A stretch of DNA of 64,000 nt from Streptomyces sp. NRRL F-5727 (GCF_000719555.1 NZ_JOGX01000029.1:106864-170863), one strand, 5' to 3'; counted from the first letter of the stretch, positions 16,657-25,388 are shown. The notes: a model not told the origin generated them from the sequence alone. Numbers and translations: made by a program.

Positions 16657-17482
16657 TCGGCGGTCTAGTCGTAGCGGGTGGCGATGCCGCGCCCCTGCTT
16701 GAGGCGGTTGAAGCACCGTTCCACGACGTTGCGGTGCTTGTAGACCTCGCGGTCGAAGGCCGCCGGGCGGCCTCCGCGGCTGCCCCGCCGAGCCCGGTTG
16801 CGGGCCTGGTCGGCCCGCTCGGGAATCGTGTGTGGGATGTTCCAGCGGCGGAGCCAGGTGCGGATCGCCTGCGAGCTGTAGCCCTTGTCGCCTAGGACGT
16901 GATCGGGCCGGACCCGGGTCCGCCGGGGCCGGTCCGTGGCACCCGGATCGCTTCCATCACGGTGGTGAACCAGGTGCAGGGGTTGGTGTTGCCGCCCGTC
17001 ACGATGAAGGCCAGGGGACGGCCTCTGCCGTCGCAGGCCAGGTGCATCTTGCTGGTCAGTCCGCCTCTGGGCCGGCCGAGGGCGGGGTTGCGGAGCCCCC
17101 TTTTCGGGCCCCTGCGGCATGCTGGTGAGCTCGGACGATGGTGGAGTCGACCGAGACGAGCCAGTCGATGTCGCCCGCCGCGTCCGCCCTGGCCTGGGCG
17201 GCCCGCAGCATCCGGTCGAACGTCCCGTCCGCCGCACACCTGCGAAAACGCGTAGGAGCGTAGCCCACGGACCGTAGTCCTCGGGCACGTCCCGCCAGGC
17301 CGTCCCCGTCCGGAACTTCCACACGATCCCGGGCAGGACCCGGCGGTCGTCCAGCCGCTTCTGCCCCCGCAACGACACCGGCAGCAGCGGCCGGACGAAC
17401 TTCCACTCGGCGTCCGGCAGTTCATGACGACGAATCACGCCACCATGATCCACCAACAGTGATCATATGAAGACACCGCCTA
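16657..17482 (-). mobile_element. degenerate IS5-family insertion sequence
   Basis: The element of about 0.83 kb is bounded by weak inverted ends that share GGCGGT (16659-16664) and ACCGCC (17475-17480). It contains a broken transposase. The heptamer TAGGACT flanks it directly at 16651-16657 and 17481-17487, possibly a target duplication, although the right copy is also the end of the neighbouring element. Confidence 0.6.
16665..17440 (-). pseudogene. IS5-family transposase with several frameshifts
   Basis: Pieces of one transposase lie in all three minus frames. The N-terminal part ELPDAEWKFVRPLLPVS to YGPWATLLRVF runs until about 17262. The next frame carries the first catalytic Asp in WLVSVDSTIVRAHQHAA. 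A third frame carries GGLTSKMHLACDGRGRPLAF. The first frame returns with the second Asp in GDKGYSSQAIRTWL and the Glu in NVVERCFNRLKQGRGIATRYD. At least three frame changes are needed, so no full-length enzyme is made unless by unusual programmed shifting. The family resemblance to the intact transposase next door is clear but they are not recent copies. Confidence 0.85.
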
Positions 17483-17498
17483 GGACTTGTCCGGCCGG

Positions 17499-18431
17499 TC
17501 ATGTGCGGAGCCAGATCGCGACGGCCGCCGCGGTGGCGGTGCCGAGGAAGACGTAACCGCGCTTGTCGTATCGAGTGGCGACCGCCCGGAACTGCTTCAT
17601 GCGGTTGATCGCCCGCTCGACGGTGTCGCGCTTCTTGTAACGGTCCTCGTCGAAGCCGGGCGACCGTCCACCGCGTGCGCCTTTGCGTCGGCGGGCGGCC
17701 TGGCTGTCACTCTTCTCCGGAATCGTGTGGCGGACGCCCCGCCGTCGCAGGTAATCGCGGACGGGGCCGTTGCTGTAGGCCCTGTCGGCCGCAAGGCTGT
17801 CGGGCTTCTTGCGTGGTCGTCCCAGGCCCGGTCTGGGGACTCGGATCTTCTCCAGCACCGCGATGAACTGGGTGCAGTCGGCTCGCTGACCTGGTGTGAC
17901 GATGAAGGACATCGGGCGGCAGCGGCCGCCCGCGCTCAGGTGAAGTTTGCTGGTGAACCCGCCGCGCGAGCGGCCCAGGTCCTCGTCTCCAGCACCACCT
18001 CCACCAGGGCGGGCGTGCAGACTCTGCCACAGCGCTTCGTCCTGATGGTCTGGCTCCTCGGCCCCCTTTGAGCCGGGCGCCGGCGGTGGGTCGGTGCGAG
18101 CGCCCGCCGCGTGCTGGTGCGCCCGCACGATGGTGGAGTCGACCGAGATGTCCCAGTCGATCTCACCCGCTGCATCGGCTACGGCCTGGACCTGCTGGAG
18201 GAGACGTTCCCAGGTACCGTCCGCCGACCACAGGCGGTGGCGTTCATAGACGGTCTTCCACGGACCGAACCGTTCGCGCAGGTCACGCCACTGCACTCCG
18301 GTCCGCACTCGGGGCAGGATCCCGTCGATCACCTGCCGGTGATCCCGCCACCTGCCACAACGCCCGCTGCTGACCGGCAGGAACGGCCGCAGCCGTTCCC
18401 ACTCGGCATCACTCAGATCACCCCGCCCCAT
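17499..18431 (-). CDS. IS5-family DDE transposase, intact
   Basis: The 310-residue enzyme has the N-terminal DUF4096-like DNA-binding domain (LSDAEWERLRPFLP to RFGPWKTVYERH), first catalytic Asp in WDISVDSTIVRAHQHAA near residue 115, second in AADRAYSNGPVRDYL near 217, and Glu in DTVERAINRMKQFRAVATRYDK near 278. It cuts and joins DNA at the element ends. ATG 18431 is preferred over a frame extension to 18482 because the conserved start is MGRGDLSDAEW. It lies 31 bp downstream of the S1-domain gene on the same strand and ends 18 bp inside the left inverted repeat. Confidence 0.93.
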   Translation of the reverse strand: MGRGDLSDAEWERLRPFLPVSSGRCGRWRDHRQVIDGILPRVRTGVQWRDLRERFGPWKTVYERHRLWSADGTWERLLQQVQAVADAAGEIDWDISVDSTIVRAHQHAAGARTDPPPAPGSKGAEEPDHQDEALWQSLHARPGGGGAGDEDLGRSRGGFTSKLHLSAGGRCRPMSFIVTPGQRADCTQFIAVLEKIRVPRPGLGRPRKKPDSLAADRAYSNGPVRDYLRRRGVRHTIPEKSDSQAARRRKGARGGRSPGFDEDRYKKRDTVERAINRMKQFRAVATRYDKRGYVFLGTATAAAVAIWLRT

Positions 18432-18462
18432 GCTCCATTCAACGGCTGGAGCACGCTGGCCG

Positions 18463-19044
18463 TCACGTGGCCGGCACGACACCTTCGCGCTGGGCGTTAT
18501 TCGGCCTGGAAAGAAAGATCCGGCGGGTCGGCAGGTCGATTTCCGTGACGATGACGGTGATCTCCTCTCCGGCCTCCAACTCCTCCACCGGACTCATTGC
18601 GGGCCGACCGTCGATCTCTCTGGAGGGGACCAGCCCGACGAACCCGTCTCCGAGCTCGACGAAGACGCCGATGGGAACGGTCTTCTCCACCGTCCCGCGG
18701 AATTCCTGACCCACCGCGCGGTCGGCGAAAGCCCGCAGGGGGTCGGGCTCCAGCGCCTTCAAGGACAGTCTGGCCTCCGCGTTGTAGGTGTCGAACTGGA
18801 GGAACTCGCACGAGACCCGCTGGCCTACGTGAACGACATCGGTGGGGGCGTCGATGTGCCGCCAGGACAGTTCGGGGATGACGATGAACCCGACACCGGG
18901 GAAGAGTGGATGGGCAGGTCCGTCGTCCAGGGCCACGAAGACCCCGAACCGCTCGATCGCCGTAACGGTGCCAGACAAGATGTCGCCGCGGTGCAAGGTC
19001 TCCAAAAACGCCCAGAGTTCCGGGCTCTCCGACTGCCAGTCCAT
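18463..19044 (-). CDS. protein with two S1 RNA-binding domains, carried inside the IS
   Basis: The 193-residue protein has two S1 repeats: residues about 16-85 (GDILSGTVTAIERFGVFVAL, then VGQRVSCEFLQFDTYN) and about 105-180 (GQEFRGTVEKTVPIGVFVEL, then GEEITVIVTEIDL). S1 domains bind single-stranded RNA; similar short two-domain proteins occur in Streptomyces, where the role is unknown. ATG 19044 has AGGGTG upstream. The gene is co-directional with the transposase and lies between the same perfect inverted ends, so it probably moves with the element, or was trapped by it. Whether it affects transposition is unknown. Confidence 0.85.
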   Translation of the reverse strand: MDWQSESPELWAFLETLHRGDILSGTVTAIERFGVFVALDDGPAHPLFPGVGFIVIPELSWRHIDAPTDVVHVGQRVSCEFLQFDTYNAEARLSLKALEPDPLRAFADRAVGQEFRGTVEKTVPIGVFVELGDGFVGLVPSREIDGRPAMSPVEELEAGEEITVIVTEIDLPTRRIFLSRPNNAQREGVVPAT

Positions 19045-19145
19045 ACCGTCACCCTGGCACACGACATCGCGGGCCGACTACGACCTCGACAGACTGAAGC
19101 CCCGCCGCGCCCCAGCAACCGGAACCATGATGGGCCGGACAAGTC

Positions 19146-20687
19146 CTAGGCGAGCCGGATCACGTTCCAGGACAGCGGTTCGAGGACGGCGCTGAGGGTG
19201 CCGTCGCCCAGGGTGGTGCCGGAGACCTGGCGCGGGGTCACGCGATCGTGATCGGTGAGGGTGTTGCGGGCGTCGGGGTCGGCGTCCGCGAGCGCGCTGT
19301 GCCCGACGACCGACGTCAGCCCGAGGCCGTTCAGGGTGACGTGCAGGGGAAGGGATCGCGCGCGGCTGCGGTTGACGGCGAAGACGGTGACCGAGCCGTC
19401 CTCGGCGCGCACGGCGGTGGCGTGCAGCAGGTCGACCTCGCCGTGTTTCTGCGTCTCGTACGTCGGCGAGTCCACCCGCACGTCGAGGACCTGCCCGCGG
19501 CCGTACTTCGATGCCTGCGCGAAGGGGAAGAACGTCGTCTGCCGCCAGGCCGGGCCGCCCGGCTCGGTCATGATCGGCGCGATGGCGTTGACGAGCTGGG
19601 CCAGGCACGCGACCCTCACCCGGTCAGCGTGGCGCGTCAGTGCGATCAGCAGCGAGCCGACGACGACGGCGTCCAGGACGCTGTAGCTGTTCTCCAGCAC
19701 ACGGGGCGCCTGCGGCCAGTCCTGCGAGTCGGAGTTCTCTGCCCCGGTCAAGTCCAAGCCGTAGCAGACGTTCCACTCGTCGAAGGACAGGTTGATCTTC
19801 TTCTTCGACTTGAGCCTGGCGCCTACGTGGTCGCAGGTGGCGACGACGGTGTCGATGACGGACTCCATGTCGACGGCGGAGGCGAGGAAGGAGTCGATGT
19901 CGCCGTCGTGGGGTTCGTAGTAGGCGTGCAGGGAGATGTAGTCGACGAGGTCGTAGGTCTCCTGCAGCACCGTCGCCTCCCACTCCGCGAAGGTGGGCAG
20001 CCACTGGGCGGAGGAGCCGCAGGCGACCAGTTCCACGGACGGGTCGATCTGGCGCATGGCGCGCGCCGTCTCGGCGGCGATGCGACCGTATTCCGCGGCG
20101 GTCTTGTGGCCGGTCTGCCAGTGGCCGTCCATCTCGTTGCCCAGGCACCACAGCCGGATGCCGAAGGGGTCCTTGTCGCCGTGCGCACGGCGCAGGTCCG
20201 ACAGGGCGGTGCCCTGCGGGTGGTTGGCGTACTCCTGGAGTTCCAGGGCCTCGGCGACGCCGCGCGTGCCGAGGTTGATCGCCATCATGGGTGTGGCCTG
20301 GGGCCCGATCTTCTTCAGGAAGGCGATGTACTCGGACAGGCCGAAGCGGTTCGTCTCGGTCGAGCGCCAGGCGAGGTCGAGTCGGTGCGGGCGGTCCTCG
20401 ACAGGGCCGACGGAGTCCTCCCACTTGTAGCCGGAGACGTAGTTGCCGCCGGGGTAGCGGATCGTGGTGACGCCGAGCTCGCGGATCAGCTCCAGTACGT
20501 CGGTGCGGATGCCCGCCTCGTCGGCCGCGGGGTGGTCCGGCTCGAAGATTCCGGTGTAGACACAGCGGCCGAGGTGTTCGACGAAGGAGCCGAAGAGGCG
20601 GGGGTCCACCCCGCCGACGGTGAAGGAGGGGTCGAGGGTGAAGCGGGCCGGGCGGGTGGGAACAGGCTTGGCGGTACCGGGGCTCAT
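19146..20687 (-). CDS. alpha-L-arabinofuranosidase, GH51
   Basis: The 513-residue enzyme has the GH51 landmarks: N-terminal FGSFVEHLGRCVYTGIFEP, RYPGGNYVSGYKWEDSVGP, acid/base Glu in WCLGNEMDG (about residue 177) and nucleophile Glu in LSFDEWNVCYG (about 311), followed by a C-terminal beta-sandwich. It has no signal peptide, so it acts inside the cell on arabino-oligosaccharides that have been taken up. ATG 20687 has GGGAAAGGA upstream. Its TAG stop overlaps the CTAG at the boundary of the IS element, so the insertion left the protein intact but replaced everything downstream, including any terminator or partner gene. Confidence 0.95.
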   Translation of the reverse strand: MSPGTAKPVPTRPARFTLDPSFTVGGVDPRLFGSFVEHLGRCVYTGIFEPDHPAADEAGIRTDVLELIRELGVTTIRYPGGNYVSGYKWEDSVGPVEDRPHRLDLAWRSTETNRFGLSEYIAFLKKIGPQATPMMAINLGTRGVAEALELQEYANHPQGTALSDLRRAHGDKDPFGIRLWCLGNEMDGHWQTGHKTAAEYGRIAAETARAMRQIDPSVELVACGSSAQWLPTFAEWEATVLQETYDLVDYISLHAYYEPHDGDIDSFLASAVDMESVIDTVVATCDHVGARLKSKKKINLSFDEWNVCYGLDLTGAENSDSQDWPQAPRVLENSYSVLDAVVVGSLLIALTRHADRVRVACLAQLVNAIAPIMTEPGGPAWRQTTFFPFAQASKYGRGQVLDVRVDSPTYETQKHGEVDLLHATAVRAEDGSVTVFAVNRSRARSLPLHVTLNGLGLTSVVGHSALADADPDARNTLTDHDRVTPRQVSGTTLGDGTLSAVLEPLSWNVIRLA

Positions 20688-20903
20688 GGCGGTCCTTTCC
20701 CTGGAGGTGAGCGAGCGTGGCCAGCCGTTGCACGTCGTTGTGCCCGATGCTGCTCAGCGTACGGACCGCCACGGACCGGTACCCGCCGAATTCTGAATCC
20801 TGTAGGTCGAGTTCGCGTGAAGCAGCGATGTCTTCCTCAGGTTGAACTCGTGTTGTCGTAGGTACTGACGGGCCTTGATCACCGCGGTATGACCATGGAG
20901 TGC

Positions 20904-21030
20904 GATACGCGCTGGGGGCGGGTTCACTGCCCAGGAGCAACAGCGTCGGAAGCGGGTGCGGCTGGAGGCCGCCGAGCGGTTCGAACAGGAAGACGGCAAC
21001 CGGGTGATCGCGGCTGACCTGTTCTCGTCG
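20904..21030 (+). pseudogene. IS630-family transposase, N-terminal remnant
   Basis: A frame starting with GGGFTAQEQQRRKRVRLEAA and continuing ERFEQEDGNRVIAADL matches the helix-turn-helix start of IS630-type transposases common in Streptomyces. The first residues need one frameshift, and similarity stops after about 40 residues. No catalytic domain follows. Confidence 0.6.
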
Positions 21031-21367
21031 GGCATTTCCGGACCGGCCCGGCCTGGCGGGATGCGGTTACCGGCCTCGCCTGCGATGAGGCGCAGCATGC
21101 TTCCACCAGGCTGACCTCGCTTGGCCTAGCCGGTGTCCCCGGCCGTACGCGGAGCCGGATCGGTGGCGTTGCTCTGCGCAGACGCTGGAGGGGACCTGCG
21201 GAACCGTTCGAGGACTCCTCCCTCGGAACGGTTCCGCGGCCGGCTGGTGGACCTCCGGTACGTCGAACCGCCGCCCTGGCAGCGGGTGGAGACCGCCGGC
21301 CGGGGTCGCGCAGGATCAGGGGCATCGGCCGTCGGCGTTGCGTGTTCGGTGATGGCCGTTCGGGTCG

Positions 21368-21553
21368 GACGGCTGCCTGGAGGGCGGTCAGGTAGGCGTT
21401 GGGGTGGAAGGACTGGCCGATGGGCCAGTTGAGGGCTTGGAGCCACGGGCTGCTGTCGCACAGCTGGTGACCCGTGAAGCGCTCGGCGACGTCTTCGTAG
21501 ACGAAGCCGTTGTGCTGGGCGAACTCGTCGCGGATCACCCTGTTGAGGGTGTC
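21368..21553 (-). pseudogene. SGNH/GDSL lipase, C-terminal remnant
   Basis: About 62 residues (TLNRVIRDEFAQHNGFVYED, VAERFTGHQLCDSSPWLQAL, NWPIGQSFHPNAYLTALQAA) match the end of secreted SGNH hydrolases, including the catalytic His in FHPNA. The rest of the gene is gone on both sides. Confidence 0.65.
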
Positions 21554-22021
21554 GGTCCTCCCCTGGGCGCCCGGTGGCTGCCTTCCCGCCCGCATGGTCA
21601 GACCCCTGCGCCGGCCGGGGACGGCAGTGATGTCGCGGGCGCTGGAGGCGCTGGGGCTGACCTGCGTGGAGTGGGCCGAGGCGGGCCGGCGGGCATGAGC
21701 CTCGACGGCGGGCTGGTGCCGGTCGCCGAGGACGTCGTCGTCGCCCACCCGCCCGGCGTGCTCTCCGCCGCCCTGTACGACCGGAGGGGAAGTCGGCCGG
21801 TGGACCTCTTCGGCCTCCTCGCCGCATCCGGCAACAGAATCGTGACGTCAGCCAGGCCCCGTCGTGGCTCAGCAGGCGTGCAACTGCCTCTGCCTCGGCG
21901 ACCGGAGCGTCATCGGCTAGGAGCCGCGGCGGGCCCCGCTGCATGACTCGCCCCCCCTGACGGACGCTCCCGGACGGACGGCGCCCCTGACCGGGCCGCC
22001 GGGTCAGCCGGGTCAGCCGGG

Positions 22022-22894
22022 TCAGCCGGCGCGGCGGTTGCCCTGGTCGTCGCAGGGGAGGTCGGCGGCGGGGTGGTTGATGGTGAAGTCACGGGTGGCC
22101 TGGCGCTCGGCCTCGGCGATCGCGGTCGGCTCGACGTTGACGATGCCGCCGAAGGGGCGGTCGACGTCCCGGATGATGCACAGCGCCGTCGTCAGGAGGG
22201 CCGTGATGACGACGAGAGTGATGATCTGTCCGCGGTTGTTGCGGCGGGGAAGGCAGATACCGAGCGCCGTCACGGTGATGATCAGCGTGGCGAGCAGGAA
22301 CCAGAAGATGGCACTCGGGATGCTCGCGGTGGCCTGGGTGAGCCGTTCCTCGCGCTCGTCGGAGCGCTTGTTGTCGGCGGCGACCAGCATGCCGAAGGCC
22401 GGCTTGCCCTCCAGCGAACGGAAGGTCCGCCGGAAGTCCGTCGACCACACGCTCGGCGCCGCCGACCCCTTGCCGTCGGACATGGCCGGCCACTCCTGCT
22501 CGCGTACGGCGCGGGCGTAGCAGACGGCGTCGGCCTGGATACGGGACCGCTGCGCCGCAGGCGCGTACTCGGCGGCCTCCACGAGCTGGTCCACCGCCCG
22601 GGCCTCCCCGCGCGAGGCGACCTCGGCCTTCCCGTACGAGCTGTTGGCGGTGACGAGGACGAACGACAGCAGCAGCACGGTCATCGTCAGCAGCGGCCCG
22701 ACCAGGTCCTTCACGCCCATGCCCGAGTCGTCGTCGTCACCGACCAACCGGGGCCGCAGCCACCGGTTGGCGGCGAGACCCGCGAGCAGGGCCACGACGG
22801 CGACGACGATGACGAGGACCACGAGAGGCCACCTCCGGGAAACGGGCGAACGGGTGTCTTCCTGCTGCATACGGAAGCCGAATGCCGTGATCAT
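22022..22894 (-). CDS. DUF4239 (bestrophin-like) membrane protein
   Basis: The 290-residue protein has four hydrophobic segments: WPLVVLVIVVAVVALLAGLA near residue 23, DLVGPLLTMTVLLLSFVLVT near 64, AIFWFLLATLIITVTALGIC near 193 and QIITLVVITALLTTALCII near 221. Between helices 2 and 3 is a 110-residue soluble loop with SSYGKAEVASRGEARAVDQL, typical of the actinobacterial DUF4239 group. Function is unknown; a channel-like role has been proposed for related folds. The start is uncertain: ATG 22894 lacks a strong ribosome binding site, and ATG 22870 is an alternative. Confidence 0.82.
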   Translation of the reverse strand: MITAFGFRMQQEDTRSPVSRRWPLVVLVIVVAVVALLAGLAANRWLRPRLVGDDDDSGMGVKDLVGPLLTMTVLLLSFVLVTANSSYGKAEVASRGEARAVDQLVEAAEYAPAAQRSRIQADAVCYARAVREQEWPAMSDGKGSAAPSVWSTDFRRTFRSLEGKPAFGMLVAADNKRSDEREERLTQATASIPSAIFWFLLATLIITVTALGICLPRRNNRGQIITLVVITALLTTALCIIRDVDRPFGGIVNVEPTAIAEAERQATRDFTINHPAADLPCDDQGNRRAG

Positions 22895-23078
22895 GTCGTG
22901 ATCGCCGCCACCGCCGGACCGCAAAAACGATCACTCGACTTCGAACGAGCGACCTCTCTTCGCCCAGGAAGACGCTTTTCGTGGCGTGTATCGGCCATTC
23001 GATCCGAACGCGGTTCTTGAGGCTCGATCGCGCGAACCCCACCCGTGACAGATTCTCGGTCCGGCTCTGGGCACGACG

Positions 23079-23108
23079 GGACCGTCCCCCGCGGAGCGCG
23101 GGGAGCAG
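23079..23108 (-). CRISPR. single type I-E-like repeat with leader-like flank
   Basis: Thirty bases reading GGACCGTCCCCCGC ... GCGGGGAGCAG on the plus strand match the repeat of the cluster at 42.4 kb. The 30 bp that follow (ACTTCCTGACC, then GTTC and CCCGACG blocks) are also shared with the flank of that cluster. No second repeat follows at a 61-bp interval. Transcription of a crRNA would be from the minus strand. Confidence 0.5.
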
Positions 23109-23109
23109 A

Positions 23110-23300
23110 CTTCCTGACCTGCCGTTCTGCCCGACGAAAAGTCGGCATCTCAGCGTGCTCGTGAGTGCGGAGGATGGTGGAGTCGAGCGCGATGACACAG
23201 TCGGGGCGACCTCGGTGTCGGCCTGGGCGAGCCTCGCGGTGGTGACCTTCTCCCCGGTGCCGTCGGCGGCCCGATTCCTCAGCGGGTTGTGGACGCCCTT
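23110..23300 (-). pseudogene. IS5-family transposase fragment
   Basis: A minus frame contains PDCVIALDSTILRTHEHAEM, matching the first-catalytic-Asp region (VDSTIVRAHQHAA) of the IS5-type transposases at 17 kb. The rest of the enzyme is missing. Confidence 0.6.
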
Positions 23301-23407
23301 CCATGAGCCTAAGTGCGGTCCGGGTGGCCGCCCGTCGGCTCAACGCGTCGGCCGGCCCCGGAACTTTTTTCCAAGACGGGGCGGTCCGGGTCCGTCAAGG
23401 TGGGGGC

Positions 23408-24265
23408 ATGCGCAACGACGAAGTGGATGCCAAGGCCGGAGCCGTGGCCGCGGACCGTGGTTCCGACGGCGACCGTGCAGACGCGGACGGGTGGGAAGTA
23501 GCACGGCCCTGCGGCGCGCCTCCCGTTGCCGGTCTGAGAATGGCCGGCTTTCGGGATCGCGACGGCCGGGCGCTGGACCTGCGGGTGCTGCCGCAGCCTG
23601 CCCTGGTCGTTGTCATCGGTCTGGGGGACGACCCGTTCACGGTCGAAGGCGGCACTGCGCAACGCCCCTCGGCGAGCCGGGACCCTCATCCGAGCCTGGT
23701 CGCGCCGTTGTCGCCCGGTCCCGCGTGGATCCGCGGCCGGGACGTCGAGTGCATCGAGATGTGCCTGTCGCCCGGAGCCGCCTACGCGCTGCTGGGGGTG
23801 TCGCCGCACGAACTGGAGGGGGTCGTCGGCCTGGAGGACCTGTGGGGGCGGCAGGCACGGCAGCTCCGGGAGCGGGTGGCCGCCGCCACCGCATGGCAGG
23901 AACGTTTCACGCTGGTCAGCGAGTTCCTCGCCCGCCGGGCTGCGAGCGGCCCGGCGATGACACCCGAGGTCGCCGGCGTGTGGGACACGATCGTGGCGCA
24001 CGGGGGCCGGGTACGGGTCGACGACCTCGCCGCTTCCTGCGGGTGGAGCCGCAAGCGGCTGTGGTCCCGGTTCCGTGCCCAGATCGGCCTCACCCCCAAG
24101 CGCGCGGCCATGCTCGTCCGCTTCGACCAGGCCGCCCGGGCCCTGCGCGCGGGCGGCAACCCCGCGGACATCGCCTTGGCGCACGGATACGCCGACCAGT
24201 CCCACCTCCACCGCGACGTCCTCGCCTTCGCCGGGTGCACCCCCGCTGCCCTGCCCGGCCTCTGA
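23408..24265 (+). CDS. AraC-family transcriptional regulator
   Basis: The 285-residue protein ends in a double helix-turn-helix AraC domain (residues about 185-280: RVRVDDLAASCGWSRKRLWS, RFRAQIGLTPKRAAMLVRFD, IALAHGYADQSHLHRDVLAFAG). The N-terminal part carries the AraC-like sensor segment with RDVECIEMCLSPGAAYALLG. ATG 23408 has AAGGTGGGGG just upstream; the frame is open to 23303 but the extra residues look random. It lies 52 bp before an O-methyltransferase gene on the same strand and probably shares its transcript or activates it. Confidence 0.9.
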   Translation: MRNDEVDAKAGAVAADRGSDGDRADADGWEVARPCGAPPVAGLRMAGFRDRDGRALDLRVLPQPALVVVIGLGDDPFTVEGGTAQRPSASRDPHPSLVAPLSPGPAWIRGRDVECIEMCLSPGAAYALLGVSPHELEGVVGLEDLWGRQARQLRERVAAATAWQERFTLVSEFLARRAASGPAMTPEVAGVWDTIVAHGGRVRVDDLAASCGWSRKRLWSRFRAQIGLTPKRAAMLVRFDQAARALRAGGNPADIALAHGYADQSHLHRDVLAFAGCTPAALPGL

Positions 24266-24317
24266 CCCGCACCCCGGACATCACAGCCACCCATCCTGAC
24301 GACGAAGGAAGTCATCC

Positions 24318-25388
24318 GTGAGCACCATAGACACCGCCGCTACCCAAACGGCCATGGCCGACCGAGGTCTGATCGTCCAGCTCGCCTTCGGCAGCATGGC
24401 CTCGCAGACCTTGCGCGCCGCGGTGCGGCTCAAGGTCTTCGACCTGATCGGCGACGGCCGGCGGCCGGCCATCGAGGTGGCCGCCGACGCGGGAGCCGAG
24501 CACCAGCCCATGACGAGGCTGCTGCGCGCGCTCGCCGGCCTGGGCCTGATGGAGGAGCACGAACCCGACACGTTCTCGGTCACTGCCGCCGGCGCCCTTC
24601 TCGATTCCGGCCGCCCCGATTCGCTCGTCTCGTTCGTCCGGATGTTCACCGACCCGGCGATCGTACGGGCCTGGGACGGACTGGACAGCAGCGTCCGCAC
24701 CGGCGACATCGCGTTCGACGCCATCTTCGGCACCGACTTCTTCAGCCACCTCGGCCGACACCCCGAGCTGTCCGCCGACTTCAACGCGGCAATGAGCCAG
24801 GCTTCCGCGGAGACGGCCGCCGTACTGCCGCATGCCTACGACTTCGGCCGCTTCACCTCGGTCACCGACGTCGGCGGCGGCGACGGGAGCGTCCTGGCCC
24901 GGATACTCGCCGCGTACCCGGCTCTCCACGGCGTCCTCCACGACACCCAGGACGGCCTGGCCCAGGCACCGGAGACGCTGGCCCGGCACGGAGTGGCGGG
25001 CCGCTGTTCCCTGGCCGCAGGCGACTTCTTCCGCTCCGTGCCCGGCGGCTCGGACCTGTACCTGATCAAGAGCGTCCTGCACGACTGGTCAGACGACCAA
25101 GCGGTCACGATCCTCGGCCACTGCCGCGAGGTTCTGCCGCCCGGCGGCCGCGTCCTGATCGTGGAACCGGTCCTTCCCAAGGTCGTCGGGACCGGCACCG
25201 CCACGCACGCCGCAGACGGCGGGATCACGTACCTCAGCGACCTCAACATGCTGGTGAACCTGGGCGGGAGGGAACGTACCCGCCAGGAGTTCGCCGAGGT
25301 GTGCCACCGCGCGGGGCTGTCCGTCGTGTCGGTGAACCCGCTGCCGGAAGCGGTCCCCTTCTACCTGATCGAGTGCGGGGCCCGCTGA
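24318..25388 (+). CDS. SAM-dependent O-methyltransferase (plant COMT/actinomycete type)
   Basis: The 356-residue enzyme has an N-terminal dimerisation/winged-helix part (residues 20-100) and a Methyltransf_2 domain with SAM motif VTDVGGGDGS near residue 186 and the catalytic histidine region KSVLHDWSDD near 256. This layout is that of enzymes that methylate phenolic or hydroxyl groups of antibiotics and other aromatics. Start GTG 24318 has GAAGGAAG upstream. It follows the AraC gene by 52 bp. No biosynthetic core gene is nearby, so it may modify a xenobiotic or act in a split pathway. Confidence 0.92.
   Translation: MSTIDTAATQTAMADRGLIVQLAFGSMASQTLRAAVRLKVFDLIGDGRRPAIEVAADAGAEHQPMTRLLRALAGLGLMEEHEPDTFSVTAAGALLDSGRPDSLVSFVRMFTDPAIVRAWDGLDSSVRTGDIAFDAIFGTDFFSHLGRHPELSADFNAAMSQASAETAAVLPHAYDFGRFTSVTDVGGGDGSVLARILAAYPALHGVLHDTQDGLAQAPETLARHGVAGRCSLAAGDFFRSVPGGSDLYLIKSVLHDWSDDQAVTILGHCREVLPPGGRVLIVEPVLPKVVGTGTATHAADGGITYLSDLNMLVNLGGRERTRQEFAEVCHRAGLSVVSVNPLPEAVPFYLIECGAR

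Larger units (their letters stand above)
17480..19149. mobile_element. IS5-type element with an S1-domain passenger gene
   Basis: A perfect 20-bp inverted repeat, CGCCTAGGACTTGTCCGGCC at 17477-17496 and its complement at 19133-19152, bounds 1.67 kb holding an intact transposase and an upstream S1-domain gene. Both ends include CTAG (17480-17483 and 19146-19149), which would fit a CTAG target duplication, known for some IS5-family members. Classic IS5 elements carry only the transposase and are about 0.9-1.2 kb. The right CTAG contains the stop codon of the arabinofuranosidase gene. Confidence 0.65.
20688..22021. other. degenerate region without intact genes
   Basis: About 1.3 kb holds only gene fossils (an IS630-type transposase start and an SGNH-lipase end, listed separately). 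The first 200 bp are the likely promoter area of the arabinofuranosidase, including the imperfect dyad GAATTCTGAATCC. Three copies of GGGTCAGCC at 22001-22027 overlap the stop of the next gene. Other frames here look random. Confidence 0.6.
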
